DNA of 64,000 nucleotides from an uncultured Clostridia bacterium (GCA_934663625.1 CAKUKP010000002.1:1-64000), one strand, 5' to 3'; counted from the stretch's first letter, positions 43,799 to 53,454 are shown. Translations and numbers: made by a program. Notes: generated by a model not told the origin, from the sequence alone.

Positions 43799-44980
43799 TC
43801 AGCGATCCTCCAGTTCTACGGATTTGGGATAGGAAAGCGCTTCGCCGCTCTCTAGGAAACGATAGCAGGATACCGTGTGGGTATCGCTGATGCGAATCTC
43901 CGGCGGATATTTGCCATCGCAGTGTTCGCACCGCATTTCGCAGCGATCGCGGAAATAGCAGTAATTGGGCATATCCACGGGGTTCGGCACGCTGCCGGGG
44001 ATGTTATACAGTTCATCCACCTTGCGGCCGACCACGGGCTTGGAACGCATCAGACCGATGGTGTAGGGATGCGCGGGATGATGGAAGATATCATCCGCCG
44101 TGCCCTTCTCCACCACGCGCCCCGCATACATGACCACCACATAATCCGCCATGCCCGCGACCACGCCCAGATCGTGCGTGATCAGCATGATCGATGAAGA
44201 AAGCTTATCCTTCAGCGATTGCAACAGATCCAGAATCTGCGCCTGAATGGTTACATCCAGCGCGGTGGTCGGCTCATCGGCGATGATCAGCGTGGGGTTG
44301 CACGCCAGCGCGATGGCGATCATTACGCGCTGCCGCATACCGCCGGAAAGCTCGTGCGGATACATGGTGTATACGCCTTCCTTATTGGCGATGCCCACCA
44401 GCGCCAGCATTTCCAGCGTGCGCGCCTTGATCTGCTCCTGCGTCATATCCGGATTGTGCAGCTTGATCACCTCGTCCACCTGCATACCGATGCGGAACAC
44501 GGGGTTCAGGCTGGTCATCGGCTCCTGAAAGATCATGGACATGCGGTTGCCGCGGATATCCTGCATCTTGGCGTTCGGGGTGTTTACGATGTTCAGCGCC
44601 GTGCCGTCGCCATTGTTGAAGCGGATTTCTCCGCCCGCGGTCTGTCCCGTGGGGCGGGGCAGCAGCTGCATCAGCGAAAGGCTGGTAACGGATTTGCCGC
44701 AGCCGGATTCGCCCACGACGCCCACCGTGGAATGCTTCGGCACATCGAAGGATACGCCGTCCACCGCGTGCACGGTGCCCACATCGGTAAAGAAGTAGGT
44801 GCAGACGTTGTCAAATTCCACAACGTTGTTTTCATCGCGCATTTTGGTGATATATTTGGAAGGATCCCTGCCCGCCGCGGCGCGCTCGGCCTCCAGCCGG
44901 CGGGTGATGCGGCGGTTATAGCGGCTGATGCGCCGCGATTCCTTCGCGGATATATAGGATTTATTCTTGCTGTCAGACAT
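43799..44980 (-). CDS. oppD: Oligopeptide ABC transporter ATP-binding protein OppD-like
   Basis: The 393-residue ATPase has Walker A GESGCGKSVTSLSLM, LSGGMRQRVMIAIALA, Walker B LIIADEPTTALD and the Cys segment NYCYFRDRCEMRCEHCDG. It carries an N-terminal basic extension of about 45 residues (SRRISRYNRRITRRLEAERA) before the ATPase fold, absent from OppF. It is the partner of OppF in the importer. Confidence 0.95.
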   Translation of the reverse strand: MSDSKNKSYISAKESRRISRYNRRITRRLEAERAAAGRDPSKYITKMRDENNVVEFDNVCTYFFTDVGTVHAVDGVSFDVPKHSTVGVVGESGCGKSVTSLSLMQLLPRPTGQTAGGEIRFNNGDGTALNIVNTPNAKMQDIRGNRMSMIFQEPMTSLNPVFRIGMQVDEVIKLHNPDMTQEQIKARTLEMLALVGIANKEGVYTMYPHELSGGMRQRVMIAIALACNPTLIIADEPTTALDVTIQAQILDLLQSLKDKLSSSIMLITHDLGVVAGMADYVVVMYAGRVVEKGTADDIFHHPAHPYTIGLMRSKPVVGRKVDELYNIPGSVPNPVDMPNYCYFRDRCEMRCEHCDGKYPPEIRISDTHTVSCYRFLESGEALSYPKSVELEDR

Positions 44981-44994
44981 TGCTTCGCCCTCCC

Positions 44995-47028
44995 TCAGCG
45001 CTTGGCCTTCGGGTCATACGCATCGCGCAGACCATCGCCCACGAAGTTGAACGCAATTACGGTAAAGCAGATCAGCAGGCCTACCGGAATCCAGATGTGC
45101 GCATAATGCGCCATCGCGGATGCGGAGGATACGCTGTTGATGATCGTGCCCCAGGTTGCCAGCGGGTGCTTTACGCCCAGACCCAGATAGGAAAGCGTGG
45201 ATTCGGTCAGAATCGTGCTGCCCATGCCCATCGTAGCAGATACGATCAGCTGCGGCATAACGTTCGGCACCAGATGGCGGAAGATGCGCGCCTTGACGCG
45301 AATGCCGGTCGCCTCGGTCGCCACCATGAATTCCTGTTCGCGCAGGGACAAAATCTGTCCGCGCACCAGCCGCGCCACGCTCGCCCAGCCCATCAGACCC
45401 AGTACCGCCATCATGACCAGCAGGCGGATGTAGGTATCCACGCGCATCGCGTCCATCATCGCGCCCAGAATGATCATGATCGGCGTGCTGGGCAGACAAT
45501 AGAAGATATCCACCAGGCGCATGATCAGGTTATCCACCCATTTGCCATAGAAGCCCGCAAGGCCGCCCATGATGATGCCCAGCAGGGATTCCAGGAAAAC
45601 GACCACGAAGCCGACCATCAGCGAAATGCGGCCGCCGTACATGATGCGCGAGAACACATCGAAGCCATCGCCATCCGTGCCCAGAATATGCGCGGCGGAG
45701 GGAGATGCATACATATCGATCACGTAGATGATCTGATCGCAGTTCACCACGTATTCGCCGGTATCCTTCTGCGTAATGCGCAGCTCGGTATCGTTGTACT
45801 GCAGATTGCCGTCCGTATCATAGGCGTATTCGCCGGCGTCGTTCTGCGCGGGCAGCGCGTAGGTAAACGCGCCGTTGTGCAAGCCGGCTTCGTTCATGCC
45901 CTTGATGCATTCGTACAGCGCGGTTTTCAGGCCGTATTCCATCGTATCATCGCCATTGTAGCGGCGCATGACGAAGGTTGTAAATTCGGCGTATTCATTG
46001 CCATCGGCATCGCGGATCACCAGAATGCCGTCCTCCGGCTGGATGGTGTAATCCGCGCCATCCGCGGTGAAGCTTCCGTCCGCGGCGTGCAGCAGCGCCT
46101 GCACGCGGAATTCATCGCTCGCCTGCTGGCTTACATCATAGGTATCCAGCGCGCAGCGCGTGTACACGCGCACGATCTTCGAATCCACGGCGCGGTATAC
46201 CGCTCCGCCCTCGCCCGCGATCACGGGAAGGTACGTATTGCCCTCGAAATCAAAGGCGTTTCCGCCCGCGGCTTCCGCGGCGGCTTCAAATTCGGGGGTC
46301 ATCGCTTCGCCCTCGTAGATAAAGCCCTCGGTGCTCGCCGTGATTTCGTATTTCTTCGCCTTCGCCATCTGGTAGGTGTAGGTCACGCCGCCAAATTCGA
46401 AGGTGCCGTTCTTGCCCTTGCACGCCTTTACGGCGGTCTTGACGAAATCATCGCCCAGATCATCGGTCTCATAGCTTACGCGCTTGCCAACGGAATCCAG
46501 CGTGCCGATCAGCGCGGCGCCGCTGCCGAAGGAGCAGATCTTTTCCGCCTGCGCCTGATCCAGCGAATATACGTTATCCGCGATATAATCATAGGCGTAG
46601 ATCATGCCATCATCGCCCAGGAAGGCATGGCGCGTTTCGCCGTCCGCCTGCATTTTCTTGATCGCGGTATTCGCCATATTGGCGGCGTTGGTATTGACCT
46701 TCGCATCGCCATCCACGGTATAGCCGGTGTAGGCGCTGTTTTCCTTCGCCAGCGCGTAATTTACGTTCTGCGAAGCATATTTATAGAAGATATCCTTCTG
46801 ACCGTAGGCGTAAAACAGCGGGCCCACGAACGAAAACAGGAACATGACGATCAGCGTGCAGGTTCCGAACACCGCCAGGCGGTTTCGGATGAAGCGCTTG
46901 AACACCTGCCGCGCGGGGGACAATACCTTCACGCGGGATACATCGTCCAGATGGATTTCCGATTGCGTCTGATCCGCGGCGGGCGCGCTCTTCTTTTTCA
47001 GAACTTCATTCAGATTGTAGGAAGCCAT
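44995..47028 (-). CDS. oppC: Oligopeptide ABC transporter permease OppC-like with a large extracytoplasmic insertion
   Basis: At 677 residues this is more than twice the usual OppC length of about 300. After a cytosolic N terminus and the first membrane segment (LAVFGTCTLIVMFLFSFVGP, residues 51-70) comes about 350 residues of soluble sequence (from about 80 to 435), with strands such as FEFGGVTYTYQMAKAKKYEI and ADYTIQPEDGILVIRDADGN. Then the normal permease core resumes: HILGTDGDGFDVFSRIMYGG, the EAA loop region REQEFMVATEATGIRVKARI, and LSYLGLGVKHPLATWG. The insertion sits in the first external loop and may contact the equally enlarged OppA. The frame is intact, so it is not a fusion artefact of a shift. 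Confidence 0.92.
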   Translation of the reverse strand: MASYNLNEVLKKKSAPAADQTQSEIHLDDVSRVKVLSPARQVFKRFIRNRLAVFGTCTLIVMFLFSFVGPLFYAYGQKDIFYKYASQNVNYALAKENSAYTGYTVDGDAKVNTNAANMANTAIKKMQADGETRHAFLGDDGMIYAYDYIADNVYSLDQAQAEKICSFGSGAALIGTLDSVGKRVSYETDDLGDDFVKTAVKACKGKNGTFEFGGVTYTYQMAKAKKYEITASTEGFIYEGEAMTPEFEAAAEAAGGNAFDFEGNTYLPVIAGEGGAVYRAVDSKIVRVYTRCALDTYDVSQQASDEFRVQALLHAADGSFTADGADYTIQPEDGILVIRDADGNEYAEFTTFVMRRYNGDDTMEYGLKTALYECIKGMNEAGLHNGAFTYALPAQNDAGEYAYDTDGNLQYNDTELRITQKDTGEYVVNCDQIIYVIDMYASPSAAHILGTDGDGFDVFSRIMYGGRISLMVGFVVVFLESLLGIIMGGLAGFYGKWVDNLIMRLVDIFYCLPSTPIMIILGAMMDAMRVDTYIRLLVMMAVLGLMGWASVARLVRGQILSLREQEFMVATEATGIRVKARIFRHLVPNVMPQLIVSATMGMGSTILTESTLSYLGLGVKHPLATWGTIINSVSSASAMAHYAHIWIPVGLLICFTVIAFNFVGDGLRDAYDPKAKR

Positions 47029-47040
47029 TTGCGCACCCCC

Positions 47041-48030
47041 TTAGCTCAGCCGCACGCGCGGGTCCACCGCGGCGTACAGCAAATCGGACAGCAGATTTCC
47101 CAGCAGCGTAAGGATGGAAATGAACGCCAGATAGAACATCACGAAGGGAATATCCGCCTGAATCATCGAATTGTAGGAGGTATAGCCGATGCCGCGAATG
47201 CCGAACAGCGTTTCGGTAATCAGCGCGCCGGAAAACAGACTCGGCAGCGAACCGCCCAGCACGGTAATCAGCGGGATCAGCGTATTTCGGAAGGCGTGGC
47301 GGCTGATGACCTTATTTTCCGGCACGCCCTTGGCGCGCGCGGTGCGGATATAATCGGCGGACAGCACTTCCAACATATTTGTACGGGTATAGCGCATCAG
47401 CGAGCCGATGGAAATCACCGTGAGCGTGACCGCCGGCAGCACGAAATGCTTCGCCATATCCAGGAATTTTCCAAATTCAGAAAGGTACAGATAATCGCGC
47501 CCCTGCATACCGGTTAAATCAAACCAGCCCAGCTTAATCGAAAATACGTACTTCAGCAGGGTCGCCAGGAAGAATGTGGGCATCGAAATACACACCATCG
47601 AAACTACGGTAGTGAAATAATCGGTAAAGGAATACTGCTTGCGCGCAGCCTTTACGCCCAGCGGGATCGCAATGATGATTTGAAAGAACATCGATACCAG
47701 GCTGAGCGCGAAGCTGTACCAGATCACATCGCGGAACTTTGCGGTAACAGACATATTCCATGCCCAGCTTTCGCCCCAGTTGCCGGTGAGGGCGCTCTTA
47801 ATCCAGGTAAGGTAACCGCGCAGCACGCCCTTGTTCATGCCGTACTGCTCATTTAAATCTTCCAGCCATTCGGTGTAGCTCTTGCCCGCGCCGGGACGCG
47901 AAGCCAGCTCGCGCGCCTTCGTTTCCAGATAGCCCGCGGGCATATTGTACATCAGAATATAGATCAGGAACATGACGAAAAACAGTATCACGATGCTGTA
48001 AAGCAAGCGCTTTGCTGTGTACTTCAGCAT
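47041..48030 (-). CDS. oppB: Oligopeptide ABC transporter permease OppB-like
   Basis: The 329-residue membrane protein has six hydrophobic segments and OppB motifs: VSMVCISMPTFFLATLLKYV, RYTRTNMLEVLSADYIRTAR with the EAA loop, GVPENKVISRHAFRN, and LFGIRGIGYTSYNSMIQAD. Unlike OppC it has normal length. It starts 150 bases downstream of oppA after a strong hairpin, and ends 12 bases before oppC. Confidence 0.95.
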   Translation of the reverse strand: MLKYTAKRLLYSIVILFFVMFLIYILMYNMPAGYLETKARELASRPGAGKSYTEWLEDLNEQYGMNKGVLRGYLTWIKSALTGNWGESWAWNMSVTAKFRDVIWYSFALSLVSMFFQIIIAIPLGVKAARKQYSFTDYFTTVVSMVCISMPTFFLATLLKYVFSIKLGWFDLTGMQGRDYLYLSEFGKFLDMAKHFVLPAVTLTVISIGSLMRYTRTNMLEVLSADYIRTARAKGVPENKVISRHAFRNTLIPLITVLGGSLPSLFSGALITETLFGIRGIGYTSYNSMIQADIPFVMFYLAFISILTLLGNLLSDLLYAAVDPRVRLS

Positions 48031-48060
48031 TTTGCTCTCTCTCCTTATAATATGCTTGTG

Positions 48061-48088
48061 CCGGAGGGCGGCAGGCGCCGCCCTCCGG
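48061..48088 (-). promoter_or_regulatory. Intercistronic hairpin between oppA and oppB
   Basis: A perfect twelve-pair GC-rich stem (48061-48072 with 48077-48088) and a four-base loop. In the direction of the operon no T-tract follows, so it probably stabilises the oppA message. The same design is seen after the sugar-binding protein gene at 9074-9103. Confidence 0.65.
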
Positions 48089-48180
48089 TTTTGTCAAGAA
48101 TTGTCGATGGTTTCCCGCGGAAGCCGCCGACCCGCAAAACTACGTTGCGAATTCTTGCATTTCAAATAATCCTGAAGAGA

Positions 48181-50466
48181 TTACTTTACAGCCAGGGTGT
48201 TGATTTCCGCAGCCCAGCCCCAGTAGGGAGTCATATCCTTGGGCAGGGTTTCGGTATCGATGCGGATCGTGGAAGCTACGACGGCGTCCTTGCGCTGATA
48301 CAGCGGCAGTTCAACGCCCCAATCCAGGATCTCTTCCATCGCGGACTTGTAGGTCGCCTTGCGGAAATCGGTATCCGGGCTGGTGCGGCCCGCCATGATC
48401 AGCTCATCCAGTTCATCAGATACGATCTGATAGTGGTTGGAGTTGGTGTTCTGGCCGTTTGCGTTGGAGGAATGATATACCTGGTACATATCGGGATCCG
48501 CAGTGGCCTGCCATGCAGCCGCCCACATCTGCGCGGTGTTGCTTTCCAGCGCGTTGTTCCATACGGAGGTGCCGACGTCGTTCACCTGCATGGTGATGCC
48601 GATCTTCGCCAGCTGTTCAGAGGCGGCAACTGCCACGCCGTACGCCGGATGGTCGCCGATGCCCTGGCCGGGGATCATGACCTCGTAGGATAGGGAAGCG
48701 CCTTCGGGAGCCGCGGTGAACTTGCCGGCCGCATCGTCCCAGGTGAAGCCCGCCGCCTTCAGATAGCCGATCGCCGCGGTCAGCGCCGCATCGTACTTCT
48801 GTTCATCGCTCATGCCCTCGGTGTAGATGGGATTGCCGTCCACATCGCGGGAATAGCAGTTTTCATAGCCTTCATCGGTCGGACGCGGCGCCGCCCAGCT
48901 GGTGTTGGAGATGGGGTACTGGATGACCGCAGCGCGATCGCCGTAGTAGGAGTTCACAACGGTATCACGATATACGCTCAGCAGGGTCATGAACGCCTTG
49001 CGCAGATCCTTGGATTCCTCGGAACCTGCTTCGCCCGCCACGGAAACCAGATTGGCGTTGATGCCAACATAGCCGTAGCCGCGATAGTCGATCAGGGTGG
49101 TGGTCAGGGTGTCGCCGGTCAGCTCGCCGTTGGAGTTGGCGTCCTGGATGGCGGCGACGGTATCGGCGCTGATGGACGGCAGCGCGATATCGAAGGTACC
49201 GGTGATGATGCCGGGCACATAGTCGGAATCGATCGCGGTCTGCATCAGCAGATTCTTGGTGGCGGGTTCGCCTTCGAAGTACAGGGGATTGGCTTCCAGC
49301 GTTACCACGCCGTTTTCATAGCCCTTGAACAGGTATGCGCCGGAGCCCAGAGGTTCGCGGGTCTTGGACTTCACGCCGGAAAGATCGCCCTTTACGAAGC
49401 CGAAGGAATCTTCGCCGTTGTACAGTTCGGGATCGCCGTAGTAGTGCAGCGGCGCTACCAGGATGCCCAACTGATAGATCGTCGTCGTGCTGAATTCGGT
49501 GGTATGGATGGTCATGCTGTAATCGCCGGTCTTCTTGATACCGCTGATGGACTTCACGGTATCGCCGGTGGCTACGCCGTAGCCATACTTGGCGGTATAA
49601 TCATCGATGAAATCAGTCAGCGCGCTGCCGGCAGATTCGGTATCGGAAGCTTCGAAGATGGTGCCGAAGTTGGCTTCAATCGCCTTCCAGTAATCGGCGG
49701 CGGTTGCGCCCTCGGTCCATGCATCGCCATAGCCCCATTCGGTCATGCCGAACTTCACCGCCAGAGACGCATCCGCGCGGATCTCATCGGCGGTCGCTTC
49801 GATATCGGATGCATTATCATCGGCATAGTTGGCGACGACGTAATCTACGATTTCCTGCGCGAACTTTTCGCCCGCAGCATCAACGTCCGCCCAGAAAGCG
49901 GTCTGGGTGGCTTCATCCCACTTGGAGAAATCGGTGTTGTCGCGTCCGGCTTCGGCAATCAGCGTGCCCAGCGCGGTCATGGACTTATAGTACTCATCCA
50001 TGCCTTCGATGGGCAGCGTATAGAACGTGGAAGCGCCATCATAGGTAGGATCGCTCAGCACGTACATATCGAAGATCACGTCATCGATCGTCATGGGCGT
50101 GCCATCGGAGAATACGACGTCGTCGCGCAGGGTGATGTTGTAATCAACAGTGCTGTCGTCGTTCATCACGATATCCAGATTGGCAAGACCATAGTAGGTG
50201 TAATCGGTGCCGTTGTAGTTCACGGTTTCGCCTTCGATGCTGTTCTGCAGTACGTTGCCGCCGCGGTCGCTGGGCAGCAGGTAGGTGAACACCATCTCGG
50301 TCAGTTCGGTATCATATGCGACGGTGGTGAAGAACGGGCTGAACTTCTCGCCGAAGGTTGAAGTCGCGTACACGAGCGTATCGGTGCGCGCTTCAGTGGT
50401 TTCTGCAACGCCCGCGAAGGACAGAACCATCGCCAGCATCAGCAGAAGAGAAACGATTTTCTTCAT
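48181..50466 (-). CDS. oppA: Oligopeptide-binding protein OppA-like, enlarged
   Basis: The 761-residue protein starts at 50466 with AGGGAGG upstream and a signal peptide (KKIVSLLLMLAMVLSFAGVA, no lipobox Cys). The SBP_bac_5 fold is clear: FSPFFTTVAYDTELTEMVF, VDYNITLRDDVVFSDGTPMT, GSGAYLFKGYENGVVTLEAN, RKAFMTLLSVYRD. The usual length is 540-600; here an insertion of about 150 residues (from about residue 165, DEYYKSMTALGTLIAEAGRD, to KYGYGVATGDTVKSISG) sits between the first strands and the DYSMTIHTTEF segment. It captures peptides for the OppBCDF machinery. OppC of the same operon is enlarged as well. Confidence 0.94.
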   Translation of the reverse strand: MKKIVSLLLMLAMVLSFAGVAETTEARTDTLVYATSTFGEKFSPFFTTVAYDTELTEMVFTYLLPSDRGGNVLQNSIEGETVNYNGTDYTYYGLANLDIVMNDDSTVDYNITLRDDVVFSDGTPMTIDDVIFDMYVLSDPTYDGASTFYTLPIEGMDEYYKSMTALGTLIAEAGRDNTDFSKWDEATQTAFWADVDAAGEKFAQEIVDYVVANYADDNASDIEATADEIRADASLAVKFGMTEWGYGDAWTEGATAADYWKAIEANFGTIFEASDTESAGSALTDFIDDYTAKYGYGVATGDTVKSISGIKKTGDYSMTIHTTEFSTTTIYQLGILVAPLHYYGDPELYNGEDSFGFVKGDLSGVKSKTREPLGSGAYLFKGYENGVVTLEANPLYFEGEPATKNLLMQTAIDSDYVPGIITGTFDIALPSISADTVAAIQDANSNGELTGDTLTTTLIDYRGYGYVGINANLVSVAGEAGSEESKDLRKAFMTLLSVYRDTVVNSYYGDRAAVIQYPISNTSWAAPRPTDEGYENCYSRDVDGNPIYTEGMSDEQKYDAALTAAIGYLKAAGFTWDDAAGKFTAAPEGASLSYEVMIPGQGIGDHPAYGVAVAASEQLAKIGITMQVNDVGTSVWNNALESNTAQMWAAAWQATADPDMYQVYHSSNANGQNTNSNHYQIVSDELDELIMAGRTSPDTDFRKATYKSAMEEILDWGVELPLYQRKDAVVASTIRIDTETLPKDMTPYWGWAAEINTLAVK

Positions 50467-50501
50467 TGAATTATCCTCCCTGTCAGATTGATTTATATAC
50501 A

Positions 50502-50517
50502 GTGCGATCGATCGCAC
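50502..50517. promoter_or_regulatory. Perfect 16-base palindrome upstream of oppA
   Basis: GTGCGATCGATCGCAC lies 36 bases before the oppA start codon, next to a TATATA box on the minus strand. It has no loop, so it is more likely a protein site on DNA than an RNA hairpin. Confidence 0.4.
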
Positions 50518-50545
50518 GGCATATACGCATGGATTTGCGCGGCTT

Positions 50546-51094
50546 TTATTCCGCGCGGGCGCTTTCCACCTCGGCAGCGGCAAAGCACGAAGATAATTTG
50601 TATTGCGCAAGCGCCGATGCAAAAATACCCAGCGCCGCGGCGAGATATACGATATCCCGCGCCGTTTCCCCATATGCGATCGCATACGGGATGTGCGCAA
50701 GCGCCGATATTCCGGATAGAATCATGGCAAAGATCGGGCATCTGCGCGTGCGCGACGCGATGTGATCATTGGTTTCGCGGGTGAATTTTTCCTTCGCCAG
50801 CATCAGATTTACCGCGCCCGCGCAGATCAGAAACACCGGCGGCAGCAAAAAGGCGAAGGGCACCATCACATAGAAAACGCGGCTGCAGCCGGCGTTGGTA
50901 AACAGCGCCATCAGAATCAGCGCAGCCTGTGCCGCCGCCAGAGCGGCAAACGAACGTGCGCAAAGGCGCACCCGTTCCCAATTTTCCGTAAACGCGTGGT
51001 AGCTTCCGCAGTACACCGCAACGGTGCGCTTCTTTCCGTTTTTGCCGGTTACATTTTCCATCCGGTAATCCTTCAGATATTTGCGCATGCCCAT
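50546..51094 (-). CDS. Membrane protein of unknown function
   Basis: The 182-residue protein starts at 51094 (MGMRKYLKDYRMENVTGKNG), eight bases after GGAGG. It has four hydrophobic segments (for example FAALAAAQAALILMALFTNA, FLLPPVFLICAGAVNLML, PIFAMILSGISALAHIPYA and LAAALGIFASALAQY). It is not recognised. It precedes oppA by 79 bases on the same strand with a promoter of its own (51138-51166), so it may be the first gene of the opp transcript. Confidence 0.7.
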   Translation of the reverse strand: MGMRKYLKDYRMENVTGKNGKKRTVAVYCGSYHAFTENWERVRLCARSFAALAAAQAALILMALFTNAGCSRVFYVMVPFAFLLPPVFLICAGAVNLMLAKEKFTRETNDHIASRTRRCPIFAMILSGISALAHIPYAIAYGETARDIVYLAAALGIFASALAQYKLSSCFAAAEVESARAE

Positions 51095-51137
51095 CGCGGA
51101 GTCCTCCCCTCTTATACGCATATATATAGTCTTATTC

Positions 51138-51166
51138 ATTATACTCCAAATAATATGATTTCTCAA
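51138..51166 (-). promoter_or_regulatory. Promoter of the membrane protein gene and possibly of opp
   Basis: TTGAGA (51161-51166) and TATAAT (51138-51143) on the minus strand with a 17-base spacer. Confidence 0.7.
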
Positions 51167-51286
51167 TATGCAAAACAAAAATTCTTCGGCGGAAATTTCA
51201 ACAAAAAAGGTGCAAAATGCCATCTCGCCCCGTATTTTTTGGGCGAAGTGATATTCATACGGCGGTTTCGCCGCAGGCGGGGCGAT

Positions 51287-51319
51287 AAAAAGCCGTCCGG
51301 GCGACATCGCCCGAACGGC
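51287..51319 (-). terminator. Terminator of the BRO-like gene
   Basis: GCCGT and CGGGCG arms pair on the minus strand (51292-51319) and are followed by five T, 15 bases after the stop codon. Confidence 0.85.
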
Positions 51320-51333
51320 GCAGTTTGATGCAA

Positions 51334-52197
51334 TTAATCTTCCAATTCCTTTTGCCTGCGCGCTTCCAGATGTTTGTAATTTTCGCCGGTCGCCACCCTG
51401 CGTCCGGTCTGCGCCTCCAGATTGCGGCGCGCATCTCCGGCAATCTTGCCGCCGCGCTGGGCGGCGTCGCGGTTTTCGGGCATTCCCTGCGCATCGGTGT
51501 TGCGCGCGATTTCTTTGGTCGCCGCCTCGCCAAGCTCGGTGAACAGCAGTTCAAGCGTGGTCATGTGGTCGCGCAGATTTTCATTCTTCAATCCCTTCAG
51601 CCGCTTGTATTCGGCGGGCGTCATGCCGAAGGTCGCCTTGCTGATATCGGCGGTCAGAATCGCGTAATCGCTCTGCGTTTCAACGCCGCGCTTCTTCCAT
51701 TCCTCGGTAAGTTCGGCGCGGGTCGCGATCCCGCGGGCGCGCAGCGCGATCCAATCATCCGGATAGCCCTTTTTGCGGTACAGCTCCTGCGCGCGCTGAG
51801 CGGCGATTTCCGGATCGGAAATTTCGCGAATGCGCTCCGCGCCGATCGCGGCGAGCCAGCGCTTGAACGGCTCCGCCTTCGGCGAGGGGATGGATTGAAT
51901 GATGCGCAGAAGCTGCTCCGTATCGGCGCAGTCGGTCTTATAGGTTTTTCCATCCTTGGGCGAGCGCATTTTCAGTTGGTTACAATTTGTAACCAACTCT
52001 GCAGCGCCTTCTTTTTTAAGCCGATTCTTCAATACGCGCCAATAATTGCGCGCGCCATCGTAGTTCGGTTGATCCGTCAAAACGCTAACCACGTCCACGA
52101 CCGAAAAATACCATTTTTCGTCCTGCCACGTGCGGCGAATCTCTTTCTGTTCAAAGAGGGCGACCCTGTTTTCTTCTGTTTTTCGATTTTCTTTCAT
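51334..52197 (-). CDS. BRO-N/antirepressor-like protein (DinD-like)
   Basis: The 287-residue protein opens with a BRO-N type segment (KEIRRTWQDEKWYFSVVDVV, then GARNYWRVLKNRLKKEG), as found in phage antirepressors, and continues with a conserved C-terminal region (LRIIQSIPSPKAEPFKRWLA, EYKRLKGLKNENLRDHMTTL, MPENRDAAQRGGKIAGDARR) like that of chromosomal DinD-like proteins. Such genes occur in prophages but also alone, as here, with no phage genes around. It has GAGG upstream of the ATG, its own promoter and a strong terminator. A role in a damage response is possible but not shown by the sequence. Confidence 0.8.
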   Translation of the reverse strand: MKENRKTEENRVALFEQKEIRRTWQDEKWYFSVVDVVSVLTDQPNYDGARNYWRVLKNRLKKEGAAELVTNCNQLKMRSPKDGKTYKTDCADTEQLLRIIQSIPSPKAEPFKRWLAAIGAERIREISDPEIAAQRAQELYRKKGYPDDWIALRARGIATRAELTEEWKKRGVETQSDYAILTADISKATFGMTPAEYKRLKGLKNENLRDHMTTLELLFTELGEAATKEIARNTDAQGMPENRDAAQRGGKIAGDARRNLEAQTGRRVATGENYKHLEARRQKELED

Positions 52198-52267
52198 CTT
52201 CTGTACCTCGCTTCCGGTTGATCCGCCGAATCATGCATCTCCATTTCCGCAGTCGTTCGTTTCCATT

Positions 52268-52296
52268 ATCATAACACAATTCATTCGAAAATGCAA
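52268..52296 (-). promoter_or_regulatory. Promoter of the BRO-like gene
   Basis: TTGCAT (52291-52296) and TATGAT (52268-52273) on the minus strand with 17 bases between. No LexA box is evident. Confidence 0.65.
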
Positions 52297-52355
52297 CCGT
52301 ATTCTTTCGTGTACACAAGCAAAATCGTTTTGTCCGGCCGCCCTCCACGCTTTCT

Positions 52356-53288
52356 TCAATCCGCAAACAGCGGCGTGGAAAGATAGCGATCTCCGGTATC
52401 GGGCAGCAGGGCGACGATGGTCTTGCCGCGGTTCTCCGTCCGCTTTGCCAGCTGAATCGCAGCCCACACGGCGGCGCCGGAGGAAATGCCCACCAGCACG
52501 CCTTCCTTCCTGCCGATCAGCCGTCCGGCGGCAAACGCGTCCTCGTTGGCGACAGGGATGATTTCATCGTAGACCGCCGTATCCAGCACATCGGGCACAA
52601 AGCCCGCGCCGATGCCCTGAATCTTATGGCCGCCCGCCGCGCCGCCGCTCAGCACAGGCGATGAAGCCGGTTCTACCGCCACTACCTTTACAACGGGGTT
52701 CTGCTGCTTCAGATATTCGCCGACGCCGGTGATGGTGCCGCCGGTGCCCACGCCCGCCACGAAGATATCTACCTTGCCATCCGTATCCGCCCAGATTTCG
52801 GGGCCGGTCGTCGCCCGATGCGCGGCGGGATTGGCGGGATTTACAAACTGGCCGGGGATGAAGCTGTTCGGAATCTCCCGCGCCAGCTCCTCCGCCCGCG
52901 CGATCGCGCCCTTCATGCCCTTCGCGCCCTCGGTCAGCACCAGCTCCGCGCCATACGCCTTCATCAGCTGGCGGCGCTCCACGCTCATGCTGTCCGGCAT
53001 GACGATGATGATCCGATAGCCGCGCGCCGCCGCCACGGAGGCCAGCCCGATGCCCGTATTGCCGGAGGTCGGTTCAATGATCACAGCGCCCGGCTTCAGC
53101 AGCCCCTTCTGTTCCGCATCGTCGATCATCGCTTTGGCGATGCGATCCTTCACGCTGCCCGCGGGATTCAGATATTCCAGCTTGCCCAGAATTCTTGCTT
53201 CCAGACCCTCGGTTCGTTCAATGTGCGTCAGCTCCAGCAAGGGGGTGTTTCCGATCAGTTGATCCGCAGATGTATAGATTTTACGCAT
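52356..53288 (-). CDS. cysK: Cysteine synthase A (O-acetylserine sulfhydrylase)
   Basis: The 310-residue PLP enzyme makes cysteine from O-acetylserine and sulfide. It shows the PLP lysine in [16 protein letters not shown], the substrate loop [15 protein letters not shown] and the phosphate-binding [14 protein letters not shown]. Length and ends match CysK. It lies divergent from a CymR-like Rrf2 regulator. In Bacillus and Staphylococcus CysK binds CymR and acts as the sensor for cysteine status, so this pair fits that design. Confidence 0.95.
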   Translation of the reverse strand: MRKIYTSADQLIGNTPLLELTHIERTEGLEARILGKLEYLNPAGSVKDRIAKAMIDDAEQKGLLKPGAVIIEPTSGNTGIGLASVAAARGYRIIIVMPDSMSVERRQLMKAYGAELVLTEGAKGMKGAIARAEELAREIPNSFIPGQFVNPANPAAHRATTGPEIWADTDGKVDIFVAGVGTGGTITGVGEYLKQQNPVVKVVAVEPASSPVLSGGAAGGHKIQGIGAGFVPDVLDTAVYDEIIPVANEDAFAAGRLIGRKEGVLVGISSGAAVWAAIQLAKRTENRGKTIVALLPDTGDRYLSTPLFAD

Positions 53289-53454
53289 AATATTGCTCCT
53301 CTCAAATGTTCATCGCTGTGATTTTATGATTTATGCGCAGCGGCAACATCGAAAGTCCGGACGGAAAATCATTTCTATTACCAACCTTTCTTATAGGTTT
53401 ATATGCATTATAAGGACTCTCTCTCCGTTTGTCAATAGCTTTTGCGAAATTTTA

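Noticed and set aside
44995..47028. A frameshift or gene fusion artefact to explain the 677-residue OppC
   Set aside because: The frame is uninterrupted, codon use looks even, and normal OppC sequence flanks the insertion on both sides.
51334..52197. A prophage remnant around the BRO-like gene
   Set aside because: Neighbours are opp, an unknown membrane protein and cysK; no integrase, portal, terminase or attachment repeat is visible.
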